Source: Pseudomonadota bacterium
GTDB lineage: Bacteria > Pseudomonadota > Gammaproteobacteria > Steroidobacterales > Woeseiaceae
DNA length: 53,744 bases
Assembly (NCBI GenBank): GCA_022563195.1
Contig: JADFNV010000021.1
Coordinates: 1-53,744 of the forward strand
Direction: 5' to 3'
A program made the position numbers and the translations under genes. A model generated the notes under the pieces. It was not told the origin of the DNA. It saw only the letters and a program-made list of their open reading frames with translations, and searched no databases. Within the stretch, counting starts at the first letter, position 1; each line of letters begins with the position of its first letter. Of the stretch, positions 36,857 to 45,631 are shown in pieces.

Positions 36857-39069
36857 AAAGAACGGCTATCGGTGCAGCCGGCGCCATCGGCGTTGGGCTG
36901 GCGCTCATGGCGCTCTTTCTGCTCGGTCAAACGGCGCAGAATTCCGCCGAATTCGACCGGCTGCATATCATCATTCTGCTGATCAATGTTGCCGGTGTCG
37001 TCGTGTTGTTTGCGTTGCTGGTCGGCAATCTCGCCCGACTGTTGCGCGATTACCGGAACCATGTCCCGGGCTCGAGACTAAAAGCGCGCATGGTGGGAAT
37101 GTTCGTCGGTCTTGCCGTGCTGCCATTGCTTGTAGTGTTTTATTTCTCCATACAATTCATCAATCGCGGCATCGACACCTGGTTCAACGTCGAGGTCGAG
37201 GCGGGTTTTGATGACGCGCTCGAACTCAGCCGGGCAGCCCTGGAAATGCAGATGCGCGACCGGCTCGAGATTACGGCTCGCATTTCTGACCGGCTGCAGA
37301 AGGTCAGTGCGCGGCAACTAATTTTCGAGTTGAGCAGATTGCGCAGAGAAAACGGCGCCGATGAAATTTCGATCTACGGCCGCAATAACCACATCATCGC
37401 GACGAGTTCTAATCAATCCGCCGGCAGTTTGCCGAGGCCACTGACTGATGAGGTGCTACTGCAGATCCGCCAGAATCGACCCTTCGTCAGCCTCGACCCG
37501 ACGCCGCGCGGCGGCTACGAGATACGAACTGCTGTCCGCTTCGGCAGCGTTGGTCGTCCGGACCTTGCCGGCGTAATCCAGGCGCACTTTCCGGTACCGG
37601 AGCGGCTGGGTACCATGGCGAACAACGTCGGCGATGCCTACAGCGATTACAAACGCCTGGTCTATCTCAGGGAACCGTTGAAGCGCGCGTTCTCACTCAC
37701 GTTGACGGTCGTGCTGATGCTGTCGTTGCTCGCATCTATCTACGGTGCGTTCATTTTGTCACGACGGCTCGTTGCGCCGATTCAGGACCTGGTCGCAGGA
37801 ACTCAAGCGGTTGCGAAAGGCGACTTCGACACCAGGCTGCCTACGCCGTCACGCGATGAAATCGGATTCCTGGTCAGTTCGTTCAATGATATGACGCAGC
37901 GGCTGTCTGCGGCCAGGCGAGAGGCCAGCCTCAGTCAGGCGCTGGTTGAAGCGGAACGCGCTAACCTCGAAGTCATACTGGCTCGCCTTTCGACCGGTGT
38001 CGTCGCGCTCGATTCCGATCTCAGGATACGCACCGCGAACCAGGCGTCCGGTGCGATCCTCAATGTCGATCTCGAAAATCGCATTGGCGAATTCCTGCCG
38101 GATGTTGCCAAGGGCCAGCCGCTGCTGGAGCAGTTCGTGGACGTCGCACAAGTGCACCTGAATGCCGGTGAAACCGAGTGGCGCGAGCAAATCGTTTTGC
38201 GTGGTGAAGTTGGCCGCCGTGTCCTGACCTGCGCGTGCACGACATTGCCGGGAGATGAAGATCACGCTGCGGGGATTGTGGTCGTATTTGACGACATCAC
38301 CGCGCTGCTGCAGGCACAGCGTGACGCAGCCTGGGGTGAGGTCGCACGGCGGCTGGCGCACGAGATCAAGAATCCGCTGACGCCAATTCAACTTTCCGCG
38401 GAAAGAATGCGCCGCAAATACCTCAAGACGCTGTCAGAAGAGGACGCACAGGTCCTCGATCGTGCGACACATACGATTGTGCAGCAAGTAGAGGCCATGA
38501 AGGAAATGGTCAACGCGTTCAGCGACTATGCGCGTGCGCCGGATATTGATCTCAACCTGTTCAGTATCGACAAACTCGTGCACGAAGTCGTCGACCTGTA
38601 TCGCGCGCAGGAAAGTGGCATTGAGATCATTCTCAAGACAGATTCCGACCTGCCGGAAGTCGAGGCCGACGTCGTGCGAATCAGACAAATTCTGCACAAC
38701 CTCATCCGCAACGCAACCGAAGCGCTCGAGAACACAACCGACGGACGTATTGAGGTTTCGGTCAGCGCTACCGAGGTGCATGAAGTCGATGTCGTGGAAA
38801 TTGTCGTTGCAGACAATGGTCCTGGATTCCAGATGGGCTCGATGAGCCAGGTCTTTGATCCTTACGTAACGACAAAACCCAAAGGCACCGGTCTTGGCCT
38901 GGCAATCGTCAAGAAACTCGTGGAAGAACATCTAGGAACGATTGCAGCGGAAAACCGTGAACAAGGCGGCGCGGAGATTCGCATCCAGTTGCCGATTAAC
39001 GAGGCTGCACGCGAAAAAATGTTAACGAGACTGCCGGGTAGAGCAGATATACGAAGGGAGAGAGCATGA
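36838..39069 (+). CDS. ntrY: NtrY-type membrane sensor histidine kinase
   Basis: 743 residues. Two or three N-terminal helices (GAAGAIGVGLALMALFLLG, IIILLINVAGVVVLFALL, MVGMFVGLAVLPLLVVFYFS) and a periplasmic loop come first, then another helix (TLTVVLMLSLLASIYGAFIL), a HAMP domain (SRRLVAPIQDLVAGTQAVAK), PAS, HisKA with RRLAHEIKNPLTPIQLSAER (phospho-His), and HATPase (NLIRNATEALEN; GTGLGLAIVKKLVEEH). It passes phosphate to the NtrX regulator encoded next, with a 4-nt overlap. In other bacteria NtrYX responds to nitrogen, oxygen or envelope state. The start is GTG at 36838. Confidence 0.94.
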   Translation: MDSRTIKRTAIGAAGAIGVGLALMALFLLGQTAQNSAEFDRLHIIILLINVAGVVVLFALLVGNLARLLRDYRNHVPGSRLKARMVGMFVGLAVLPLLVVFYFSIQFINRGIDTWFNVEVEAGFDDALELSRAALEMQMRDRLEITARISDRLQKVSARQLIFELSRLRRENGADEISIYGRNNHIIATSSNQSAGSLPRPLTDEVLLQIRQNRPFVSLDPTPRGGYEIRTAVRFGSVGRPDLAGVIQAHFPVPERLGTMANNVGDAYSDYKRLVYLREPLKRAFSLTLTVVLMLSLLASIYGAFILSRRLVAPIQDLVAGTQAVAKGDFDTRLPTPSRDEIGFLVSSFNDMTQRLSAARREASLSQALVEAERANLEVILARLSTGVVALDSDLRIRTANQASGAILNVDLENRIGEFLPDVAKGQPLLEQFVDVAQVHLNAGETEWREQIVLRGEVGRRVLTCACTTLPGDEDHAAGIVVVFDDITALLQAQRDAAWGEVARRLAHEIKNPLTPIQLSAERMRRKYLKTLSEEDAQVLDRATHTIVQQVEAMKEMVNAFSDYARAPDIDLNLFSIDKLVHEVVDLYRAQESGIEIILKTDSDLPEVEADVVRIRQILHNLIRNATEALENTTDGRIEVSVSATEVHEVDVVEIVVADNGPGFQMGSMSQVFDPYVTTKPKGTGLGLAIVKKLVEEHLGTIAAENREQGGAEIRIQLPINEAAREKMLTRLPGRADIRRERA

Positions 39070-40436
39070 GCACATCACACGTGCTGGTAGTTGATGATGA
39101 AGGCGATATTCGTACTTTGATCGACGAAATTCTGTCGGACGAGGGGTACCGGGTGACGGTCGCGGCTGACGCTGCCGAGGCGCGCTCCGCCCGTGACCAC
39201 GATAAATTCGACCTCGTATTGCTCGATATCTGGATGCCCGATACTGATGGCATCAGTTTGTTGCGTGAATGGTCGGAACCCGGAGACCTTGATTGTCCGG
39301 TCGTCATGATGTCCGGTCACGGCACTGTCGATGCGGCCGTCGAGGCGACTCGCCTCGGTGCGTTCGATTTTGTCGAAAAACCCCTGTCTCTCGCGAAACT
39401 GTTGCGGACAGTAGAGCGTGCGCTGGAGGCATCCAGGAAACAGAGTGGCCCGGCGCGTAGTTTGTTTCCATCATTGCTGACCCCGGTCGGGCGCAGCCCG
39501 CTGATGAAGAGTCTGCGAGAGAATGTGCAGCAAATCGCCGAGTATGATTCGGCAGTGCTTCTGAGCGGCGAACCAGGCACGGGCAGGGGCGCATTTGCGC
39601 GCTACATCCACGCCCTGAGTCCGCGTGCCGATGCGCCGCTGGTAAACCTGCTTGCCGCGTCGCTGACAGACAGCAACGCTGAAGAGCAGTTGCTCGGCAG
39701 CGAACACGGTGGCGACGTATACAGTGGCTATTTCGAGCGCGCAAAGAATGGCACGTTGATCATCGATGAACTTACGGAACTTTGTGACCAGGCACAAAAA
39801 CTCATCCTCAGCGTTCTGGAACAGGGAGAATTCACGCGCTCCGGCGGGCATGAACCAGTGAAGTTGCAGGCCAGGGTCCTGGCGACCGTCAAGGCTGACT
39901 ATCCGCACGCGATTGACAGCGGCAAACTTCGGCGCGAGCTTATTTCGAATCTGAATATACTGAGTTTGCATGTGCCGCCATTGCGTGAGTATGCGGAAGA
40001 CGTGCCGGAGCTTCTCAGCTATTACGTCGACAAACTGATCGACAGTGAAGGCCTGTCATTCCGCCGCTTCAGTGTTGCGGCGCAAAACCGGCTTCGAAAC
40101 TATCCCTGGCCTGACAATGTCAGGGAGTTGAAAAATCTTGTGCGTCGTTTGCTGCTAACTGGATCGGAAGAAAAAATCTCGCTCGATGAAATTGAAAAAG
40201 AAATCAGCGGCGCGGCGATTTCTGACGGGCCGCTGGTCAAACAGGATCTGCTGTCACTGCCATTAAGAGAAGCGCGCGAGCAATTCGAACGCGCTTACCT
40301 GCAACAGCAGCTCGTGCTTTGCGACGGCAAGGTCGGCAAATTGGCGCAGCGGGTCGGCATGGAGCGCACACACCTGTATCGCAAACTCCGATCGCTGGGT
40401 GTGGATTTCCGCTCGGTATCAGCCGCGGAAGACTGA
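39066..40436 (+). CDS. ntrX: NtrX-type response regulator with degenerate AAA+ domain
   Basis: 456 residues: receiver domain (VLVVDDEGDIRTLIDEIL; phospho-Asp in LVLLDIWMPDTDG; K in FDFVEKPLSL), AAA+ core and Fis-type HTH (GKLAQRVGMERTHLYRKLRS). The AAA+ core is unusual. Walker A is GEPGTGRG, with Arg for the catalytic Lys. The GAFTGA loop that contacts sigma54 is absent; the region reads GSEHGGDVYSGYFERAKNG. Walker B (LIIDEL) remains. It is therefore likely to regulate without sigma54 ATPase activity. It ends just before a perfect inverted repeat. Confidence 0.92.
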   Translation: MSTSHVLVVDDEGDIRTLIDEILSDEGYRVTVAADAAEARSARDHDKFDLVLLDIWMPDTDGISLLREWSEPGDLDCPVVMMSGHGTVDAAVEATRLGAFDFVEKPLSLAKLLRTVERALEASRKQSGPARSLFPSLLTPVGRSPLMKSLRENVQQIAEYDSAVLLSGEPGTGRGAFARYIHALSPRADAPLVNLLAASLTDSNAEEQLLGSEHGGDVYSGYFERAKNGTLIIDELTELCDQAQKLILSVLEQGEFTRSGGHEPVKLQARVLATVKADYPHAIDSGKLRRELISNLNILSLHVPPLREYAEDVPELLSYYVDKLIDSEGLSFRRFSVAAQNRLRNYPWPDNVRELKNLVRRLLLTGSEEKISLDEIEKEISGAAISDGPLVKQDLLSLPLREAREQFERAYLQQQLVLCDGKVGKLAQRVGMERTHLYRKLRSLGVDFRSVSAAED

Positions 40437-40438
40437 AT

Positions 40439-40489
40439 ATCGCCCGCTGGGGCGGGCTCCTACTGTAGGAGCCCGCCCCAGCGGGCGAT
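40439..40489. repeat. Perfect inverted pair of GCCCGC-type dispersed repeats
   Basis: Two 25-bp copies (40439–40463 and 40465–40489) are exact reverse complements separated by a single T. It fills the gap between the convergent ntrX and SDR genes and probably serves as a bidirectional terminator. Confidence 0.92.
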
Positions 40490-40493
40490 TTCC

Positions 40494-41450
40494 CTATTGC
40501 TCGGAAGCTGCCAGCGCCTCATCCAGCATCATGATCAATGCCTCGCGATCGTAACTGTATTCGTGTCCCTCATTTAGTTGCACCAGCTCCTCGATCGCTT
40601 TCTTGATCGTGATCTCCGCCTCACCCTGATTTGGAACGACCATGTAACGACGCTTCGGATTGTCGTCGAAAAGTGCATGTAAAAAAGCAGCTGCAACTTC
40701 ATCAGGTTCCTTTAAACGAGACCGATCGGACGGTCCGTCCATCAGTTGCTGAAGCTCTTCCTCGAAGAGTGAACCCTCCGGCGTCTGGCCGCGCTGTTGC
40801 ATACGGTTACGCATGGTGTCGATGATCGCCGAGTTATAGTTGCCCGGTTCCACCACGCTTACCTGCACGCCGAACTTTTCCATTTCGCCAGCAAGCGAAT
40901 CGGTGAAAGCTTCGATACCGTGCTTGCTCATGCTGTAGGGACCTATAAACGTACCGGACAAGATCCCGGAGATCGATCCGGTCGTCGTTATGCGACCCTT
41001 GCTTTCTATAATCAGTGGGGCAAATGCTTTGGTCACCCGGTAGGGCCCAAACAGGTTGACATCCATCTGGAATTGCATGTCATCTTCATCGACCTCGATC
41101 ATTGGTCCGGCCACAACGACTCCGGCATTGTTGACCAGTCCATACAAGCCTCTGCCACCGTTCCTGACTGTTTCGACGGCGTCGTCGATCTGTTCCTGAA
41201 TGGTCACGTCGAGCCGAATGGCCTGGATGTTGTCGATGGCATTCAGTGCATCGAGGTCAGCCATTTTCCTGGCGCCGGCATAGACGAAGTGACCCTCGGC
41301 GGCTAGTGTCTCCGCCAGGTTTCTGCCAATACCGGTACTCGCTCCGGTTACGAGGATTGCTTTTTGTTCGCTGCCATCATCGGCGTACGCGACACCGTAT
41401 GGGAGGCAAAGAAAGATGAAAAGATACAAGCTGCATAAATGATTAGGCAT
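40494..41450 (-). CDS. Short-chain dehydrogenase/reductase with signal peptide
   Basis: 318 residues. A signal peptide (CSLYLFIFLCLPYGVAYA) precedes a classical SDR domain: ILVTGASTGIGRNLAETLAA (NAD(P) loop), LVNNAGVVVAG (NNAG), TTTGSISGILSG (Ser), YSMSKHGIEAF (catalytic Tyr-x-x-x-Lys) and VEPGNYNSAI. SDRs are normally cytoplasmic because they need NAD(P). The hydrophobic leader may export or merely anchor it. The substrate is unknown. It lies 31 nt downstream of the AGCS symporter gene and is probably co-transcribed with it. Confidence 0.88.
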   Translation of the reverse strand: MPNHLCSLYLFIFLCLPYGVAYADDGSEQKAILVTGASTGIGRNLAETLAAEGHFVYAGARKMADLDALNAIDNIQAIRLDVTIQEQIDDAVETVRNGGRGLYGLVNNAGVVVAGPMIEVDEDDMQFQMDVNLFGPYRVTKAFAPLIIESKGRITTTGSISGILSGTFIGPYSMSKHGIEAFTDSLAGEMEKFGVQVSVVEPGNYNSAIIDTMRNRMQQRGQTPEGSLFEEELQQLMDGPSDRSRLKEPDEVAAAFLHALFDDNPKRRYMVVPNQGEAEITIKKAIEELVQLNEGHEYSYDREALIMMLDEALAASEQ

Positions 41451-41480
41451 CGAAACTCCCCCTTACTCTTGTGATTTTCT

Positions 41481-42959
41481 TTAGGTCCTGGGCCCGCTCC
41501 AGAAATCGGCGTTTTTGATGCCGAGCGCCTCCGGATCGAAGGTGTAAGTCTCGACCCCTGCCTTGCGCTGTGCTTCATAGTCTTTCAATGCCTTGAGCGC
41601 GGCATTGCCCATGAAAAACAAAATGAGAATGGCGATGATGTTGAGCCACGCCATGACTCCGACACCAATGTCACCAAGGCCCCAGGCAAGGCTGGCGGTC
41701 CTGATGGCGCCATAAAATACGGACGCCATTATGGCGATTTTCAGGAACAGCATTTCTCCGGGAAATCGGAAGAATCGCCGCAGGTAGGCAACGTTGGTCT
41801 CCGCGATGTAGTAATACGCGAGTATGGTGGTAAATGCGAAAAAGAACAGCGCTACGGCGACGAAGGGCTTGCCGACGCCGGGCACGACACTCTCAACCGC
41901 AAGCTGGGTGAAGGCGGGACTGTTTGCATCAGTGGCGGCGGGCAGGTTCTGGATGATGAAACCGCCATCACCGCCATGCACATTGTAGGCGCCAGTGATC
42001 AGGATGATGAACGCTGTTGCAGAACAGATAAACAACGTATCGACGTAAACGGAGAAGGCCTGTACCAGCCCTTGCTGCGCCGGATGCTGTACTTCTGAGG
42101 CGGCGGCGGCATGCGGGCCGGTCCCCTGTCCGGCTTCGTTCGAGTACACGCCCCGTTTTACGCCCCAGCCAACCGCGCCGCCTATTCCAGCCATCGGGCT
42201 GAACGCATCATTGAATATCAGGGCAATGACACCGGGGAGTTGAGAGATATTCATCGCTATGATGCCGACGGCCGTGATTACGTAGGCCAGGCCCATAAAA
42301 GGAACAACGAACTGCGTTACGTGCGCAATTCTCTTCACGCCGCCGAAAATAATAAATCCGAAGATCGTGACGACAACTACCGCAGACGTAATCTTTGTGA
42401 AACTGATATCGCCAAGCGCCGTTTGATAAATCTCGCCGGTGCCGAGCGCAACCTCCGCGGCACTGCTGATACTGTTCGCCTGAACGCCGGGAAGCAGCAA
42501 CCCGGTAGCGATAATGGTAACGACCGCGAATAGCCAGCCATACCATCTCTGGCCCATCGCCTTCTCGATATAGAAAGCCGGACCACCACGATACTGGCCT
42601 TCGTCCACCTCTTTGTATATTTGACCGAGAGCAGCCTCGACATAGGCGGTGGACGCGCCAAGGAATGCGACGACCCACATCCAGAATACGGCGCCGGGAC
42701 CACCAAAGCCGATCGCAGCTGCAACACCGGCGATGTTACCGGTGCCGACGCGGCCTGACAGCGAGACCGCCAGCGCCTGGAAAGACGAAATGCCCCGTTC
42801 CGATTCCTTGCTGGAAAACAGCAGGTGAATCATCTCGCGGAACAATCGAACCTGGACGAACCGCGTCAAAATTGAAAAGAACAGTCCGGCACCGAGGGCC
42901 AGGTAAATTAGTGCGGGACTCCAGACCCAGGCATTGATGGTATTGACAACATTTTCCAT
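41481..42959 (-). CDS. AGCS-family sodium:alanine/glycine symporter
   Basis: A 492-residue inner-membrane transporter with about ten or eleven helices. Landmarks of the family: SGRVGTGNIAGVAAAIGFGG (the sodium/substrate motif), GPGAVFWMWVVAFLGAS, GGPAFYIEKAM, GWGVKRGVYSNEAGQGTGPH and LAYYYIAETNVAYL. It imports small neutral amino acids, possibly including D-alanine. The ATG at 42959 was chosen because AGGACTC precedes it and it begins MENVVNTINAWVW. Confidence 0.93.
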   Translation of the reverse strand: MENVVNTINAWVWSPALIYLALGAGLFFSILTRFVQVRLFREMIHLLFSSKESERGISSFQALAVSLSGRVGTGNIAGVAAAIGFGGPGAVFWMWVVAFLGASTAYVEAALGQIYKEVDEGQYRGGPAFYIEKAMGQRWYGWLFAVVTIIATGLLLPGVQANSISSAAEVALGTGEIYQTALGDISFTKITSAVVVVTIFGFIIFGGVKRIAHVTQFVVPFMGLAYVITAVGIIAMNISQLPGVIALIFNDAFSPMAGIGGAVGWGVKRGVYSNEAGQGTGPHAAAASEVQHPAQQGLVQAFSVYVDTLFICSATAFIILITGAYNVHGGDGGFIIQNLPAATDANSPAFTQLAVESVVPGVGKPFVAVALFFFAFTTILAYYYIAETNVAYLRRFFRFPGEMLFLKIAIMASVFYGAIRTASLAWGLGDIGVGVMAWLNIIAILILFFMGNAALKALKDYEAQRKAGVETYTFDPEALGIKNADFWSGPRT

Positions 42960-43108
42960 GGTTGAGTCCTGTGGGCACATTGTTTTTATTGAAAACTTCT
43001 GCGGATACTACAGGAATCGAATCCAGTCAGCCTGCGGCAGAGATCGAACTGAATCTCGTCATTGCAATTGATCCAAAATTGGGATAACGGCGCGCCAGAA
43101 GAAATTTG

Positions 43109-44254
43109 CTAGCGCAACCATGCGACGACAGAGACACCGATAAAACTGCCGCCTGCATAGCCCAGGGATCCGAGCAAGAGGCCCGGGATCAACAGGTCAC
43201 GCCAGCCTTTTGCCGAGGCCAGCGCCGGGGCGCTCGCAGGTCCGCCGATACAAACGGCAGATGCCATTGCCAGCTCGGCAAGGTCGAGTTTCAGGATTTT
43301 TCCGACGCCAAACAGAATCACCAGGTGCACGATGATGATGACTGACGCAAACAAAAACAGGACCGGCCCGATTTCGATGAGCTTCCAGATATCTGCCCCT
43401 GCGCCGACGCTGGCGAGAAATATAAACATCAATACATTGCCAGCTTCCCTGTGGCCCGAGAGTTTTTCGACTTGCTGCGGAAGTACCGTCGCGATCATCA
43501 ACGCGAGCACGGTGATGACCAGTATCGAATAGTCGGACATGCCGATGAGGTCAGCGAGAATTTTTCCAGTTGCCGCCAGCGCGAAGGCGAGCGCCAGAGC
43601 CGTCATCAAGCCCGCAATATCGAGATCGGCGATGCGATGCACATTACGCCCTGACTCGACGTCGAACACCACTGCATTGTCCATGTGATGTGTCGGATAC
43701 TTATTTGCCATCCATGCGATACCGGGAATGAAAATGATCAACAGGAAATGCAGGTTGGTGATCACCTGGTCGGCGGCAACGGCTGCTGTCAGCATGTTGT
43801 CGTCCTGCATGCCGGTGGCCTCGGCGACTGCGGCGAAATTCAGACCGCCGCCGATGTATGTGCCGGTAAATATGCCGGCCAGTTCCGCTTCGTTCGGCCC
43901 CAGATCAAAGAGAACTACGCCGATGAGAGTTCCTGCAACTACCGCTGCGCTGCCAATAATGAAAGCAATCAGCGTCGGGCCGGATTCCCGGACAATGCGC
44001 TTGAGGTCCGCCTCAAACAGTAACAGTGGAATTGCGATCGGTACCAGGTAGTCCCAGACAACATCGTACGCAGCCGCCGAGGTTGGAATGATGCGCAGGT
44101 TCGCGAGTACGATTGCCGCTGTGATCAGCAACATGACTCCCGAGTATTTCCTGCCCCAGGGAAATCGTTCGCACCAGAAACCGAATCCCGCCAGCCCAAT
44201 CAACACCGCCCAGATCGCGAAGTCCTGGTCGGGCCCGATAAGTGGCAATGACAC
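43109..44254 (-). CDS. DUF819-family membrane protein
   Basis: 381 residues with about ten or eleven helices, matching DUF819 (YjcL-like). Landmarks: FGFWCERFPWGRKYSGVMLL, DVVWDYLVPIAIPLLLFEAD, LAGIFTGTYIGGGLNFAAVA and AVCIGGPASAPALASAKGWR. The two-fold GTYIGGG and CIGGPASAPA regions suggest an inverted-repeat transporter fold related to cation/carboxylate carriers, but substrates are not established. It is 21 nt downstream of the serine-hydrolase gene, so the two form one unit. The 149 bp to the AGCS gene holds no gene. Confidence 0.88.
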   Translation of the reverse strand: MSLPLIGPDQDFAIWAVLIGLAGFGFWCERFPWGRKYSGVMLLITAAIVLANLRIIPTSAAAYDVVWDYLVPIAIPLLLFEADLKRIVRESGPTLIAFIIGSAAVVAGTLIGVVLFDLGPNEAELAGIFTGTYIGGGLNFAAVAEATGMQDDNMLTAAVAADQVITNLHFLLIIFIPGIAWMANKYPTHHMDNAVVFDVESGRNVHRIADLDIAGLMTALALAFALAATGKILADLIGMSDYSILVITVLALMIATVLPQQVEKLSGHREAGNVLMFIFLASVGAGADIWKLIEIGPVLFLFASVIIIVHLVILFGVGKILKLDLAELAMASAVCIGGPASAPALASAKGWRDLLIPGLLLGSLGYAGGSFIGVSVVAWLR

Positions 44255-44275
44255 AATAGTGGTTCCCCGGAAGTG

Positions 44276-45586
44276 CTACTCGATGATTGCTGCGCGGACC
44301 AGGCGATGAAAGATATCGCGGTAGAATTCGCCACGATACGGCAGGTACTGCGTCAGCAGGATGGCCACCATTTCCTCTTCCGGATCAATCCAGAATAAGG
44401 TCGACGCAAGGCCACCCCAGTAATATTCTCCGTTGCTCGCCGGGTAATTACCCAGTGTGTTGTCAACAATAACGCCGAAGTTAAGCCCGAACCCGCTGCC
44501 GTTTGGCAGGCTCGCCGGCTCTTGCAGGCGGTTGGTGGACATCATTTCCACTGTTCTCGGCGAGAGGAAGCGTATTCCATCGAATTCGCCCCCATTCAAC
44601 AGCATCTGGCAAAAACGCCAGTAATCATCGCCGGTCGAGATCAGCTGACCGCCGCCGCTGAACGCTCCGGGTGCGCGAAGGTAATTATCGGCGAAGCTGC
44701 CGGTAAATTTCTCTCTGTCGCCAGCTTGATTATGCGTGTAAATATTAGCGAGTAATGAAGCTTTGTCTGGTGGTACCCACGCCATCGTCTGATCCATGCC
44801 GAGCGGATCGAAGATTCTTTCCTGCAGGAATTCGCCGAGCTTCATGCCGGTCCATTTTTCGATCAGGTATCCCTGCACATCCACTGCGACGCTGTAATTC
44901 CACCTGGCACCCGGCTGAAACAGCAGGGGAATACTGGTCAGCTTGTCTATGAACTCCTGCATGGTCTGATCGTAATTGGGGACATCCTTCTCGATATATT
45001 GTTTGTCGACTGCAGAGTCGCCAAAAATTCCATAGGTGAGGCCGGCGGTGTGCTGCAGAAGGTCATGAATCGTCGGCTCACGCTCCAATGCCTCGAGGAT
45101 CACGTTGCCTTCGTCGTCCTCGCCGGCATAGACCCGCAACTCGGCAAATTCCGGAATGTGTTTTGAAATCGGATCAGCGAGCGAGTACTGTCCTTCCTCG
45201 TAGAGCATCATCATTGCGACGCCCATGACCGGTTTCGTCATGGAGAATATGCGGAACAGAGTCTCGTCTGTGACCGGTACGTTTTCTTCAACGTTGGCGA
45301 GTCCCAGGTTTTCATACATGACTACCTTGCCACGCCGGGAAATCAGGATCTGAAAGCCACCAGTTTCTTCATCTTCCAGCAGTCCCTCGAAATAACTCTT
45401 CAGGTATGCCAGCCGTTCCGAGGACATCCCCACATCTTCTGCGCGTGAAACCTCGACGGGCGCGGCGAAGGCCGGGCATTGGCACAGGAAGACGGTTACC
45501 ACCGTGGCGACAATAATCGATTTATTTCTCATCCAGGTTCCCAGCTTGGAATTCTTCATTTTTTTAATAATGCCCTGATTCGGCAT
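44276..45586 (-). CDS. Exported serine hydrolase of the class C beta-lactamase/DD-peptidase fold
   Basis: Up to 436 residues. Three in-frame starts exist (45586, 45559, 45532); the last gives the neatest signal peptide (KSIIVATVVTVFLCQCPAFA) with GGGA upstream. Catalytic motifs: FSMTK (Ser-x-x-Lys), WNYSVAVDVQG (Tyr of the YxN region; Asn replaced by Val) and a GGLAST segment in place of KTG. LLQHTAGLTYGIFGD and SGGGQLISTGDDYWRF are typical of the esterase/D-aminopeptidase branch (beta-lactamase-related PF00144), so antibiotic resistance is not implied. The substrate may be an ester or a D-amino-acid peptide. Confidence 0.9.
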   Translation of the reverse strand: MPNQGIIKKMKNSKLGTWMRNKSIIVATVVTVFLCQCPAFAAPVEVSRAEDVGMSSERLAYLKSYFEGLLEDEETGGFQILISRRGKVVMYENLGLANVEENVPVTDETLFRIFSMTKPVMGVAMMMLYEEGQYSLADPISKHIPEFAELRVYAGEDDEGNVILEALEREPTIHDLLQHTAGLTYGIFGDSAVDKQYIEKDVPNYDQTMQEFIDKLTSIPLLFQPGARWNYSVAVDVQGYLIEKWTGMKLGEFLQERIFDPLGMDQTMAWVPPDKASLLANIYTHNQAGDREKFTGSFADNYLRAPGAFSGGGQLISTGDDYWRFCQMLLNGGEFDGIRFLSPRTVEMMSTNRLQEPASLPNGSGFGLNFGVIVDNTLGNYPASNGEYYWGGLASTLFWIDPEEEMVAILLTQYLPYRGEFYRDIFHRLVRAAIIE

Positions 45587-45631
45587 GAAAATATCGCCTA
45601 TTTGCCGATTTGGTGCCGTTGAAGGGTACCC

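Noticed and set aside
39304..39971. Minus-strand frames opposite ntrX
   Set aside because: They are mirror frames of a well-supported gene.
44276..45586. Calling the serine hydrolase an AmpC-type resistance gene
   Set aside because: The YxN Asn and KTG motif are not conserved; it fits the broad PF00144 esterase/peptidase group better.
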